Shown: positions 42,409 through 54,138 of the stretch, piece by piece
Layout: the number at the start of each line of letters is the position of its first letter
Position numbering within the stretch: position 1 is the stretch's first letter
NCBI RefSeq assembly: GCF_040369795.1
Contig: NZ_AP028955.1
Span: 620,001 to 684,000, forward strand
Length of the DNA stretch: 64,000 bases
Reading direction: 5' to 3'
Origin: Spiroplasma_E ixodetis_B
GTDB lineage: Bacteria; Bacillota_I; Bacilli_A; Mycoplasmatales; VBWQ01
The notes under the pieces: model-generated
Database searches by the model: none
The model's input: the letters and a program-made list of their open reading frames with translations, nothing else
What the model was told of the DNA's origin: nothing
Made by a program: the position numbers and the translations under genes

Positions 42409-43416
42409 TAGCTAACTAAAGTAATGTTTACTCATAAATAATGTAAAATAATAATATGTAATTTAAACAGTTTTTTAATTTAAAAGTACAATTCAGCAAT
42501 ATTTAAAATAGATTAGGAATATTAAATTATGCCAAAACCATAAAGTGAAGACTTACGAAGAAAAGCAATAGAAGCCTATGAAAGTAAAAACATGAAAATT
42601 AAAGAAATTTGTAAAGTGTTCAATATTACTAGAAAGACTTTATTCTTATGAAGAAAAATAAAAAAAGAAACTGGGCATATAAAACCAATTTTGAATTATC
42701 AAAAAGGACATAGCCACAAAATAAAGGATTTAGATGAATAAAAAAATTATTTAGCGCAAAATAAAGATGTTACAGTTCAAAAAGTAATTGAAAAATTTGT
42801 TGATACGACTAAAGAAACAGTTTATAACTATTTCAAAAAACTAAATTATACATATAAAAAAACTTTTCTATATGAACAAAGAGATAAAAATAAACAAGAA
42901 GATTTTTTAAAATAAATAGCTAAAATAATGAATGAATATTTAGTATATATTGATGAATCTGGAATTGATGATAATGAATTTTATAAATATGGTTGATCTG
43001 AAAAAGGTAAAAGATTATTTGATAATAAACCCGCATATAAAATAAAAAGAATGAGTATAATTGGTTCACTAAATAAAGGTAAATTAAAAGCCCTATGAGC
43101 ATTTGAAGGACATTGCAACAGTAAAATTTTTGAATCATATGTAAAAAATATACTAATTCCAGTATTAAAGTGTGGACAAATTATAGTTTTAGATAATGCA
43201 ACGTTTCATAAATCTAAATTAACACAACAATTAATTGAAAATTCTGGATGCAAACTATTATTTCTTCCACCATATTCTCCTAATTTAAATCCAATTGAAC
43301 ATTTTTGATTTGCTATAAAACATAATATAAGAAAAATATTACCAAATTATTGACCAAATATTAAAAAAGCGATTGATTTTTTTCAAGATATGAGTAAACA
43401 TTACTTTAGTTAGCTA
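42409..43416 (+). mobile_element. IS630-family element, copy 6
   Basis: It is full length with TA on both sides. The transposase (ATG 42529) has TAA at codon 5 (CCA TAA AGT), another at LDE, one near 42912, a 3-base loss in LVYIDESG and changes near the end. It is inactive. The right flank (LNELNFLNKPFKF coding) is unrelated to aguA. Confidence 0.87.
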
Positions 43417-43463
43417 TATATTAAATGAATTAAATTTTTTAAATAAACCATTTAAATTTGTTT

Positions 43464-43712
43464 GGTAATGTTTAGTAATCTGTGTAACTTACAAAAATAA
43501 CTATGTTTAATTAATTCTAGTAAATAAAATTAAATAACTAGAAAGAGTGAGTTACGTATGTCTAAAAAACAAAATATTAATAATAATTATCCAATATCAA
43601 AAGCAGTAGATTTATTACTAGAAAATACTGAAGATTTAACAACAGTTTTTAAAGAGGGAGGTTTATATAAAGCATTAACAAAAAGATTAGTTGAAAAAAA
43701 GTTGCCATTCCA
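43464..43712 (+). mobile_element. IS256 5' fragment (copy F) fused to an IS3 right tip
   Basis: The IS256 left end, ATG 43558 and about 45 codons run to LVEK (about 43699). At a shared GAAAAAA run the sequence changes to the IS3 right tip GTTGCCATTCCA (43701-43712). Confidence 0.8.
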
Positions 43713-45382
43713 CAGAAATTGGTTCTGAAAAAACTGCCAAATTAATTGAAAAATATGGTAATTTATATTTTGAAAATTTTGACCAAGCAAATTTAAAAGT
43801 TTGTGGAGATAGTGCAAAATGAATTATAAAAACTGCTACAATTTTAAATGCTAAATTTATTTTAGATAAATTCCATGATTTTCATGTTTTATATCTTGGT
43901 ATAATGGCTGGAAGAAGAAAAAATCAAATTGCTAAATTACACTATCAAAATGCAATAACTTTATTTGAAAAAGGTCAATATTATGAATTAATTGATTTTT
44001 TACAATAGACATATTCCGTAAATAAATTTTTTAAAAGTCAATTAATAATTTAAAATTTATTTTATAATTTCTTTATTAATAAATTAATAAGGTGTTGATA
44101 AAAATGAATTTTGAAAATTTAAAAAAATTAAAAATGAACAATTTTATAGATATTTTGGTATAACACGTTTTCATTTTGATGAAATGTTAACAAAATTAAT
44201 TGAAATAGAAAATTTAAAAAAAACTAAAGGTAGAAAATATAAACTTTCAGTTGAAGAAAGATTGATGATGACTTTAGTATACTGAAAAGAATATTATACT
44301 TTTTTCCAAATGAGTATTAAATATAAAATGAGTGCATCAAGTTGTTTTCGAAATATTACTTGAGTAGAAAATAAACTTAGTGATGACAAAGATTATCAGT
44401 TTTTAAAAACAAAATATAAATCAAAAATTGAGAAAAAACAAGAAGATTTAAATGAATTTCAATTTTATTTAATTGATTCAACTGAAATTGAAATTGAAAG
44501 ACCAACTAAAAAAACTACAGTTAGAATATTTTTCTGGTAAAAGTTGAATGTTTTCTATAAAATTTCAAATTATATATGACTTTTTTAATAAAAAAATTGT
44601 TGATATTTTTGCTGATAATGGAAAAGTACATGATTTTCAAATATTAAAAAATTCAAATCTTGAATTTTCAGAAAAAACAATAATTATTGGTGATTTGGGA
44701 TATCAAGGAATACAAAATATTTATAAAAATACTATATTACCAATTAAAAAACTAAAAATAAAAAATTAACTAAACAAGAAAAAATCTACAATAAAATTAT
44801 TTCAAAAATTAGAATTAAAGTTGAACATGTTTTTGCTTGATTAAAAAGATTCAAAATTTTAATAAATAAATGTAGAAAAAGTATATTTAGACTTATGTAC
44901 TTAAGATTTAACTTACTTTGTGAAATTTTTAATAAAACAAAACCATTAAAATAAAAAAATATTTTTAATATTTTTTTAAAAATTTAAATTTTTATCAAGT
45001 TAATATAAAAATAATATTAACAATTTTTGTGTTTGAAATATAAATTTATTTTTAAAGTATTTTTTTAAAAATATTAACTTCTATAATTATTAACACTAAA
45101 AAATTTATAAATATTATTATTGACAATTGATTAAATTTATTTACGGAATATGTCTAATCATTAACTTTGCAATATAAAAAATTAAAAGTTGGTTATTTTA
45201 TTAATGCCAAAGATGGTGTATTAAACCAAGCATTAGTTGAAAATATTGGTTGCTTTACTGAAACTAATATTAAACAAATTTTAAAACATATGATTGGTGA
45301 TAGAACTTATAACATTGATATGTATACAAAAATGGTTAATTTTAAATGCTATCAAATAAATACAGCCATCCGGTTATTATAA
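43713..45382 (+). pseudogene. UPF0236/Mbov_0401-type transposase-like protein, C-terminal half split by IS5
   Basis: The pieces are 43713-44006 and 45156-45382. Dropping the IS5 and one AAT joins ELIDFLQ to SLTLQYKKLKVGYFINAKDG in frame. The product carries LKVCGDSAKWI, FILDKFHDFHVLYL and later VENIGCFTETNIKQILKHMI, the layout of UPF0236/ISLre2-related proteins found in mollicute integrative elements (acidic Asp site, DKFH, C-terminal Glu/Asn block). The N-terminus is replaced by IS256/IS3 scraps. TAA is at 45380-45382. Confidence 0.6.
44007..45155 (+). mobile_element. IS5-family element, copy 6 (full length)
   Basis: It is 1,149 bases with perfect ends and AAT duplicated on both sides, so this is a simple insertion. 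The transposase (ATG 44104) is nearly consensus. One A is missing near 44133, the slip tract after ERPTKK has seven A, and an A is missing near 44748. Confidence 0.9.
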
Positions 45383-45851
45383 AATAAAATTAAAATTTTT
45401 AAAAAAAACCAAAAATAACATAAAACTTATTAAAGATGATTTAATAATAATTTTTGACTTATAAAAGTAAGTATTATTGTTGACTAATATTTTTCAAGTG
45501 TTAAGATTAACATACAGTTGCATACTAAATTCAAAATTATTCTCGTCTAACTTTATAATTTTAAGACAAATTTAAATATTATTGACAACATCGGTATGCT
45601 CCCAATATTTTTTATAAATATTTTTGGGAAATTTTAACTCGATATCGACAGTTATTAATTAAAAAAATATATTTTTTTCAAAATTATTATCACTACTATT
45701 TTCCTATATTTCATCAATAAGAAATTATAAAAGATTCTGCAATTACTATAATAATGTTATATATGATTGTAAAACATTATTGACGTTGAACATATATTAT
45801 TGTATATCATAATATTTATATAAATTAATACGTATAAGTATTAAGTTTAAT
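45383..45851. other. Gene-free AT-rich region with an orphan promoter
   Basis: No open frame with a ribosome site is seen. TTGACG at 45780-45785 and TATATC at 45803-45808 are 17 bases apart and point at IS256 copy G, 43 bases on. An imperfect CCCAA...TTGGG inverted repeat lies around 45600-45630. Confidence 0.45.
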
Positions 45852-47159
45852 GGTAATGTTTAGTAATCTGTGTAAATTGCAAAAATAACTATGTTTAATT
45901 AATTATAGTAAATAAAATTAAATAAATAGAAAGAGTGAGTTACGTATGTCTAAAAAACAAAATATTAATAATAATGATCCAATATCAAAAGCAGTAGATT
46001 TATTACTAGAAAATACTGAAGATTTAACAACAGTTTTTAAAGAGCGATGTTTATATAAAGAATTAACAAAAAGATTAGTTGAAAAAATGTTGAATTCTGA
46101 AACGCAAAATTATTTAGGATATGAAAAAAATCAACATAATAATAGTGAAAATGCTCGCAATGGTATAAATTCAAAAAAATTAATAACTCAACAAGGTAAA
46201 ATTGAGATTAATGTACCACGAGATCGTAATAGTAATTTTGAGCCAGTAATAGTTGCAAAAAGACAAAGAAGATTTGATGGTTTTGATCAACAAGTTATTT
46301 CATTATATGCCAAAGGCATGACTTTATCAGATATTAGAATGCAGTTACAAGAGTTATATCATGGTACTGATATTAGTGAAAGTGTTATTATTCAAATTAC
46401 TGATGATGTTATTGATGATGTTAAAGCATGACAAAATCGGCCATTAGAAAGTGTTTATCCGATTGTTTATTTTGATTGTATAGTAGTTAAAGTACGACAA
46501 GATAAACGCATTATTAACAAATCAGTTTATATAGCACTAGGAGTTGATTTAGAAGGTAAAAAAGATGTTTTAGGTTTATGAATTAGTGAAAATGAAGGTT
46601 CTAAGTTTTGATTATCTAATTTCACAGAAATGAAAAATCGAGGCTTAAATGATATTCTTATTGCTTGTAGTGACAATTTAACAGGAATGTCAGAAGCAAT
46701 ACAATCAGTTTATCCTAAAACCGAACATCAATTATGCATAGTTCATCAAATTAGAAATAGTTTAAAATATGTTTCATACAAACATAGAAAATCACTAGTT
46801 ACAGATTTAAAACCAATTTATAGTGCATGTAGTGAAGAACAAGCAATGCAAGCTTTAGAATCTTTTGAAAGTAAATGAAATAAACAATATCCTCAAATTG
46901 CTAAATCATGATATAAAAATTGAGATAATTTAATGGTTTTTATTAGTTATCATTCAGAAATCAAAAGAGTTATTTATACAACAAATGCTATTGAATCTGT
47001 TAATAGTCAATTACGAAAAGTTATTAGAAATAAAAAAGTTTTTCCAAATGATATGGCAGTTGTTAAAATATTTTACTTAGCAATTGAAAATATAACAAAA
47101 AAATGAACAACGCCCATTCAAAATTGAAATACAGCAATTGCTCATTTTATGATAAAATT
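45852..47159 (+). mobile_element. IS256-family element, copy G (right end missing)
   Basis: The left tip is at 45852. The element ends at 47159 inside the last codons of the transposase, where copy H's left tip begins, so its own right terminal repeat is absent. Confidence 0.88.
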
Positions 47160-47196
47160 GGTAATGTTTAGTAATCTGTGTAACTTACAAAAATAA
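45946..47196 (+). CDS. IS256-family transposase (most complete copy)
   Basis: ATG at 45946 follows AGAAAGAG. The 416-residue frame starts MSKKQNINNNDPISKAVDLL. It keeps the N-terminal helical domain, YFDCIVVKV and ACSDNLTGM (the two Asp), the CxxH region EHQLCIVHQIRNS and TTNAIESVNSQLRK (Glu). The last about 10 native residues (FEDRINLN in copy E) are replaced by LVMFSNLCNLQK encoded by the left end of copy H. TGA codons are read as Trp throughout. It could act in trans on other IS256 ends if the altered tail is tolerated. A promoter-like pair at 45780-45808 could drive it. Confidence 0.8.
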
Positions 47197-48531
47197 CTAT
47201 GTTTAATTAATTCTAGTAAATAAAATTAAATAAATAGAAAGAGTGATTTACTTATGTCTAAAAAACAAAATATTAATAATAATGTTCCAATATCAAAAGT
47301 AGTAGATTTATTACTAGAAAATACTGAAGATTTAACAACAGTTTTTAAAGAGGGAGGTTTATATAAATAATTAACAAAAAGATTAGTTGAAAAAATGTTT
47401 AATTCTGAAATGCAAAATTATTTAGGATATGAAAAAAATCAACATAATACTAGTGAAAATGCTCGTAATGGTATAAGTTCAAAAAAATTAATAACCCAAC
47501 AAGGTAAAATTGAGATTAATGTACCACGAGATCGTAATAGTAATTTTGAGCCAGTAATAGTTGCAAAAAGACAAAGAAGATTTGATGGTTTTGATCAACA
47601 AGTTCTTTCATTATATGCCAAAGGCATGACTTTATCAGATATTAGAATGCAGTTACAAGAGCTATATCATGGCGCTGATATTAGTGAAAGTGTTATTAGT
47701 CAAATTACTGATGATGTTCTTGATGATGTTAAAGCATGACAAAATCGGCCATTAGAAAGTGTTTATCCGATTGTTTATTTTGATTGTATAGTAGTTAAAG
47801 CACGACAAGATAAACACATTATTAACAAATCAGTTTATATAGTACTAGGAGTTGATTTAGAAGGTAAAAAAGATGTTTTAGGTTTATGAATTAGCGAAAA
47901 TGAAGGTTCTGAGTTTTGATTATCTAATTTCACAGAAATGAAAAATCGAGGCTTAAATGATATTCTTATTGCTTGTAGTGACAATTTAACAGGAATGTCA
48001 GAAGCAATACAATTAGTTTATCCTAAAACCGAACATCAATTATGCATAGTTCATCAAATTAGAAATAGTTTAAAATATGTTTCATACAAACATAGAAAAT
48101 CACTAGTTACAGATTTAAAACCAATTTATAGTGCATGTAGCGAAGAACAAGCAATGCAAGCTTTATAATCTTTTGAAAGTAAATGAAATAAACAATATCC
48201 TCAAATTGCTAAATCATGATATAAAAATTGAGATAATTTAATGGTTTTTATTAGTTATCCTGCAGAAATCAAAAGAGTGATTTATACAACAAATGCTATT
48301 GAATCTGTTAATAGTTAATTACGAAAAGTTATTAGAAATAAAAAAGTTTTTCCAAATGATATGGCAGTTTTTAAAATATTTTACTTAGCAATTGAAAATA
48401 TAACAAAAAAATGAACAATGCCCATTCAAAATTGAAATACAGCAATTGCTCATTTTATGATAAAATTTGAATATAGAATTAATCTAAACTAGTAACTTTG
48501 TAAAAAGATACACAGATTTTTAAAAATCCTC
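47160..48531 (+). mobile_element. IS256-family element, copy H (full length)
   Basis: The left tip is at 47160 and the right tip ends CCTC at 48531. It is directly downstream of copy G in the same orientation. The transposase (ATG 47254, stop 48490-48492) has three TAA codons: after GGLYK, after EQAMQAL and in ESVNS-LRK. It is inactive. Confidence 0.87.
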
Positions 48532-48543
48532 AATTTTAATGAA

Positions 48544-49481
48544 TTAATTTTTAAATTTTGGTAATTTGTTACAATTATCAATTCCTGAATTAACACTAAA
48601 ATTTTTATGTTCTGTTACTTTTTATACATTTCATTTTGAAAGATCTTGATTAAAAATTTTAGCATTATAAAACATATAACTCATATCTTCTACATTAGAT
48701 ACGTTTCACTTTGATATATCTTGATTAAATATTGAAAATCAATCAAAAACATTGCTAAACATATAACCCATAAATTTTACATTTGAAGTATCTCATTTTT
48801 CAATATTTTGATTAAATTGTTTTGTACCTTCAAACATAGCTGACATATTTTTTACTTTTGAAGTATCTCATTTTTCAATATTTTGATTAAAAGATATAGC
48901 GCTATAAAACATACTGCTCATATCTCTTACATTTGAAGTATTTCAAGATGAAATGTCTTGATTAAATTCCTGTGCACCTTGAAACATACTTGACATATTT
49001 GTTACTTTTGAAGTATATCACTTTGAAATATCTTGATTAAATAACATAGCGCCATAAAACATTGAACTCATATCTATCACATTAGAAGTATTTCAAGATG
49101 AAATATCTTGATTAAATTTTTCAGTAAAACCAAAAGCACTAGAAAACATATTTTTTAAAGATGTGATTTCTGATGGTAATTGATTAGGTACTTTCTCAAT
49201 TGTTACTGGCATTCTAACAACTTTAATTTCTCCATTTTCATTTTTATAAAAACCAATTTTCACAATTTCTTTAGTTTTTATAAGTAATAAATCATGTGCA
49301 TTAGTTGTTTGTTTATTTCCGTTTTGATCAATATAAATTGTGTCTTGTTGATTTTTTTGTTGAACATCATTTTTTTCAAAATTATTCTTATGTATATTTG
49401 TATTTAAAAAAACTTTTTAAATTTGCTAATGCTGTTGTTCCAAGTGTTAAAACACTTAGTGTTGTTAATATTTTTTTTCAT
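48544..49481 (-). pseudogene. DUF285 (BspA-like/PARCEL) repeat surface protein, frameshifted
   Basis: ATG at 49479-49481 follows AAAGGATAATT. A signal peptide (KKILTTLSVLTLGTTALA) appears only after removing one A from an eight-A run, and the body only after removing one T from a seven-T run near 49414. The body holds about seven 24-residue repeats such as WNTSNVRDMSSMFYSAISFN and FNQDISKW, the DUF285 pattern of mollicute surface proteins. A TAA at 48622-48624 precedes the last 25 codons. Both frame lesions are homopolymers, so sequence error must be considered. Confidence 0.75.
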
Positions 49482-49733
49482 AAATTAATTATCCTTTGAA
49501 ATCTATCCCTATAAATTTCTCATATTTCCCATTTTTTTTATTTCATTTTTTGGATTCAATATTTTATACAAGTTAATAATACATTAAATTTATAAAAAGT
49601 TATTAACCAATTAAATATTGTTAATAAATACTTACTTTTTTAAATTAAATTATTTAATAAAAATATTTACTAAAATAAATTAGTTTTTATTAAATAACAT
49701 ACTAATTATATGTAGATAATATTCAATATTTTT

Positions 49734-50792
49734 TTACTTTTTCTTTCTTCTTTTTAATACAAATATTGGAATAACAATTGCAAAAAATATTAAAGCAGTA
49801 AAACCAATAGTAATAATCATACATATTCTATTTATCTTTTTTTTGTATTGATTTAACTCTTGTGCATTAATAATTTCATAGCCATAATAACTTATAATAT
49901 TACGTTTACGAAATTTAAAAATAACAATATTAATCATATGAATAAAGAAAATAACACCTAAAATAATTGTTAATGTTATTGCATCTTTAATAATATCAGG
50001 AACATTAACTGTTCATTTTTGAATAATAAAAGTTAATTTCTGACCACTAATCAAAAACATAATGCCAATAATAATACCAAGAACAATATAACTAATAATA
50101 CTTATTCAATTAATAATTATCAAGTTAGCATGAATTTTACGATAATTTCTAATTATAAAATTAGGAGGTAATAGCAATCCTTTTAGTGTTCTTTCAATAT
50201 ATAAATCCACTTCTCTTCTTAATGTCACAAATTCAATAATATTAATCAAAATAATAGTAAGAGCAATAATCGCTAATGGAATAGTAATTACAGGATGAGG
50301 AATAATTTTTATGTTAATCATACCAAAATATAAACCAATAAAAGTTGAAGCAATAATTAATGTCATAACACCAATAAATAATAAAATCAATTGTTTTAGC
50401 TTCTCTGATTTAATTTCTCTGCTAATTGGTTTTGGAATTTTAAAACTATTTTTATAACTAACTATTTCCATAGTATTAAATGTTTGTGGTTGATCATAAT
50501 ACATATCTTTTTCTTTAGTGAAGTTTTCATTGATCGGCACTGTCTTTTTTTCTTGTAAAGGTATTATATAAGAACTAGTAACTTGTATATTTTTACCATC
50601 ATATTTTTTTTCATTATAATCGTTTTCATTAAAATCAGAATTATTAATATTTTCTTTATTTTTATTAATTGGTGGTACAACATTGCTAAAATAAGTGTTA
50701 TTATTAGTTGATTTTTGATAATCTTCTTTATCTGATAACCTATTTTTTTGTGAAAAAAATTTATCAAATAATTTAAATTTTATTTTAGACAT
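49734..50792 (-). CDS. Five-helix membrane protein, 352 residues (duplication copy 1)
   Basis: I chose ATG 50790-50792 (MSKIKFKLFDKFFSQKNRLS) because AGGTG lies 6 bases upstream. Residues about 1-130 are Asn/Lys/Asp-rich and probably disordered in the cytoplasm. Five hydrophobic helices follow (for example QLILLFIGVMTLIIASTF and ITIPLAIIALTIILINIIEF) and the tail is KRRKKK. No transporter or enzyme motif is seen. It lies 19 bases after the small membrane gene and downstream of lgt on the same strand. A second copy with a different C-terminus is at 54069-55115. Confidence 0.75.
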
Positions 50793-50811
50793 ATACATCA
50801 CCTACATTTAA

Positions 50812-51135
50812 TTAGTTAAAATATTTTTTCTTTTTAGAAATATGTTTACTTGAATAAAATTTTCTTTGTAATTTAGCAATTTCATGTTCAATTTCCAAAA
50901 TTTTATCTTCAAATTGATAATCTTTTTCTTCTAAACTTAAGTATCCTTTAATAGAAATCCTTTTGCGTAAATACATTATTAATAAAATTGATAATAATAA
51001 CAGAAAAATCAAAAGCGCTAATCAACCCATTGAATATAAAAAAGTAGTAATTGGAATCTCAAAACCTAAAAACTTAATGGTATTAGTACTACTATCATCA
51101 CTTACTACCGCTAACACTAATTTCACCTCATACAT
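50812..51135 (-). CDS. Small membrane protein with coiled-coil tail (LapA-like layout), copy 1
   Basis: The 107 residues run from ATG 51133-51135, with GTG 51124-51126 (MKLVLAVVSD) as an alternative start. A hydrophobic segment (MGWLALLIFLLLLSILLIMY) is followed by basic LRKR and an amphipathic helix (DKILEIEHEIAKLQRKF). This layout resembles LapA-domain proteins, but the match is too weak for a name. It precedes the five-helix gene by 19 bases, and both follow lgt. Confidence 0.65.
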
Positions 51136-51227
51136 TAGTATATAAATATTATAACAAAAACACCAAATCTAATTAATATTATCTATTTAATAGCTTATTT
51201 TCTGTTATAATAATTGTTTTAATAATA

Positions 51228-51258
51228 AAAAAGAATATTATTAATATTCTTTTTTATA
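51228..51258. terminator. Bidirectional terminator at the lgt 3' end, copy 1
   Basis: AAAAAAGAATATTATTAATATTCTTTTTT is a near-perfect palindrome with A and T flanks. It includes the lgt stop codon. The same structure lies in unit 2 near 55552-55580. Confidence 0.7.
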
Positions 51259-52422
51259 TGTTCATCCTTCGCTACGTAAATATTTTGCTGCAACAAATTG
51301 TGCAAATATTGCTAGAAACAGACCAAAGAAAGTAATCGATAATAAAATTGTATAATCAAGGATTGGACGATTAATTAAAAATAAATCTTCTGGTGGGCGC
51401 TGTAACTCTAAAATAAATCTAATTAAATTTCATCCAAAAAAGTAAAGTCCCATTTGAACACCTGCATGCATCATTCGATAATGATGATGATTATTTATTT
51501 CATAAAGTTTTTTGCTTTTATTTATATAATCATTAATTTTCTTACCAGAAGGTTTTACTTCTGCTAATGCTTTATTTACTACATTTTTTGGTACTTGATT
51601 ATAATAGTAAACTTCATTTCACATTTTAGTTCAAGTCAAATGCTTCGGGTCACGATTTACTTTATTTCAATATTTTGGATTAAAAGTTATTTTTCCTCAG
51701 TATTTAAAATTATCTTTAAAATCAAATTGAAACTTATCTGGTTCCACTTTTCATGGCTTTTTACCAAATCATTTACCAAGATTTGGAACAATAAATGTAA
51801 TCGCTAATCATAAACCTAAATTAGCAATCGATTCATAAAGAAATATTGGTGCACGATAAACAATTTCACCATTAATCGTTTCGGGATTACCACTTGGTCC
51901 ACCAATTAATTTAAAACAATTATCACGAATAAAAGCAGGTAATCATGATAATGAATCATAACTTACAACGTTACCAAGTAATTCATGATTAAAGAAATTA
52001 CCTCAACGTCCTAATATCTGTCCTAATAAAATATTAGGAATAATTAAATCGCCATATATTCATAATGATATTTTATACTTACGACCAACGAAGTAAAAAA
52101 TAATTGCGCCAGCAATAATGCCAAATAAAACACCACCATGAATAGACATCCCTGGTTTTCAAAATGCAAATTTTTCAAAAAAACTAATTGACTTATCAGG
52201 AACATCCTTGCCGAGAAAACTAGCACCAAATAATGAAGCAGGAATAATAAATATTATTGATCATGCTAAAGAATCAGTAGGAACACGATAACGTTTAAAT
52301 TTTACTCAATAAGCAATAATTGAAGCAAAAATACCTGACATAATAGCAAATGCATAAACATGAAATCATCCACCATAAGTATCAGTAATGCCGTGAGGTC
52401 CAACAAAATCTAAATTTAACAT
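51241..52422 (-). CDS. lgt: Prolipoprotein diacylglyceryl transferase, copy 1
   Basis: Lgt transfers diacylglycerol from phosphatidylglycerol to the lipobox Cys of prolipoproteins. The frame encodes 393 residues. MSIHGGVLFG and LGQILGRWGNFFNHELLG carry the conserved His-Gly-Gly and the Arg/Asn/Glu signature. A long polar insert (about residues 225-310, Lys/Trp-rich) makes it longer than the usual 270-300, as seen in spiroplasmas. ATG at 52420-52422 follows AGGTG. A nearly identical second copy lies at 55565-56746. Confidence 0.95.
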
Positions 52423-52666
52423 AACAAACACCTCACTTACAAGACGATCTTTTAATATAGAATACCATAATAGAATACCATAACTAACTAAGAATCACAA
52501 TATAAATAAAGGCAAACAATACATATTAAATATATATTTTTGATAAAGTGTAATTGTAATTGACATTTTTTGAGATTTTTTATTGTATATTATTTTTTGC
52601 AAATACAAAAAATAATGTATTTTTGCTAAATCTTAATTTATTTTTTTTAAAAAAAAGGGGATAAAA
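52423..52666. other. Divergent intergenic region, lgt and propeller-type gene
   Basis: It carries TTGACA at 52560-52565 followed, 20 bases later, by TATATT, a loose promoter for the plus-strand gene. A short direct repeat (AATACCATAATAG then AATACCATAACTA) lies near 52460-52490 on the lgt side. The same region is repeated in unit 2 at about 56747-56990. Confidence 0.4.
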
Positions 52667-53001
52667 ATGAAATTTAAACAATTATTATTATTAATTACCA
52701 GTGTTACAAGTTTAGGGATGATATTATCAAATAATAAAATAATTAATAACAATCAAAATACTACTTTTTTAAATAAAAACAATGTTTCTAAAATTAGTTT
52801 TAAGAAAATGACAGGCACTACTGGTGAAATTAATGGTTTAACTTTTAAGGGTGAGCAAACTTATTCTGTTAATAATAAAGGTTTTTTTATAAAAGTGAAA
52901 ATGGTCAATCTTTTGAAGAAATAAATTTACTTAATTATGATTATAAAATAAAATCACTAATTACAACACCTAATGGAACAATTTACGTTGGAACTTATAA
53001 T
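52667..53001 (+). pseudogene. Secreted beta-propeller-like surface protein, 5' fragment, copy 1
   Basis: ATG 52667 follows AAGGGGATAAAA. A signal peptide (MKFKQLLLLITSVTSLGMIL) is followed by GLTFKGEQTYSVNNKGFF. A missing T in the T-run near 52884 shifts the frame. The other frame continues YKSENGQSFEEI and LITTPNGTIYVGTYN, a typical BNR/propeller blade (x-K-S-x-N/D-G-x-S-F and S/T-x-x-G-x-I-Y-V-G-T). IS5 at 53002 cuts the gene. Confidence 0.65.
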
Positions 53002-54138
53002 AGACATATTCCGTAAATAAATTTAATCAATTGTCAATAATAATATTTATAAATTTTTTAGTGTTAATAATTATAGAAGTTAATATTTTTAAAAAAATAC
53101 TTTAAAAATAAATTTATATTTCAAACACAAAAATTGTTAATATTATTTTTATATTAACTTGATAAAAATTTAAATTTTTAAAAAATATTAAAAATATTTT
53201 TTTATTTTAATGGTTTTGTTTTATTAAAAATTTCACAAAGTAAGTTAAATCTTAAGTACATAAGTATAAATATACTTTTTCTACATTTATTTATTAAAAT
53301 TTTGAATCTTTTTAATCAAACAAAAACATGTTCAACTTTAATTCTAATTTTTGAAATAATTTTATTGTAGATTTTTTCTTGTTTAGTCAATTTTTTATTT
53401 TTAGTTTTTTTAATTGGTAATATAGTATTTTTATAAATATTTTGTATTCCTTGATATCCCAAATCACCAATAATTATTTTTTTTATGAAAATTCAATATT
53501 TGAATTTTTTAATATTTGAAAATCATGTACTTTTCCATTATCAGCAAAAATATCAACAATTTTTTTATTAAAAAAGTCATATATAATTTTAAATTTTATA
53601 GAAAACATTCAACTTTTACCAGAAAAATATTCTAACTGTAGTTTTTTTTAGTTGGTCTTTCAATTTCAATTTCAGTTGAATCAATTAAATAAAATTGAAA
53701 TTCATTTAAATCTTCTTGTTTATTTTTATCTCTTTGTTCATATAGAAAAGTTTTTTTTATTTGTATAATTTAGTTTTTTGAAATAGTTATAAACTGTTTC
53801 TTTAGTCATATCATCAAATTTTTCAATTACTTTTTGAACTGTAACATCTTTATTTAGCGCTAAATAATTTTTTAATTCATCTAAATCCTTTATTTTGTGG
53901 CTATGTACTTTTTGATAATTAAAAATTGGTTTTATATGCCCAGTTTCTTTTTTTCTTTTTCTTCATAAGAATAAAGTCTTTCTAGTAATATTGAACACTT
54001 TACAAATTTCTTTAATTTTCATGTTTTTACTTTCATAGGCTTCTATTACTTTTCTTCGTAAGTCTTCACTAGACATATTCCGTAAATAAATTTAATCAAT
54101 TGTCAATAATAATATTTATAAATTTTTTAGTGTTAATA
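53002..54138 (-). mobile_element. IS5/IS630/IS5 mosaic, unit 1
   Basis: Bases 53002-53721 are an IS5 3' half (transposase C-terminal side, eight A in the slip tract). At AAATCTTCTTGTTT (53708-53721), a 14-base match between the elements, it changes to the 5' part of an IS630 transposase gene (to codon 5 at 54070). There IS5 resumes (54071-54138) until it is cut by the start of duplication unit 2. Confidence 0.85.

Larger units (their letters stand above)
49815..54138. repeat. Tandem duplication, unit 1 (about 4.32 kb)
   Basis: Bases 49815-54138 reappear as 54139-58462 with only scattered substitutions and one-base homopolymer changes (offset 4,323-4,325). The unit carries most of the five-helix gene, the LapA-like gene, lgt, the propeller-type gene start, an IS5 piece, an IS630 piece and the first 68 bases of a further IS5. 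The junction at about 54131-54138 lies at a TTAATAAT/GTAATAAT microhomology. Confidence 0.9.
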
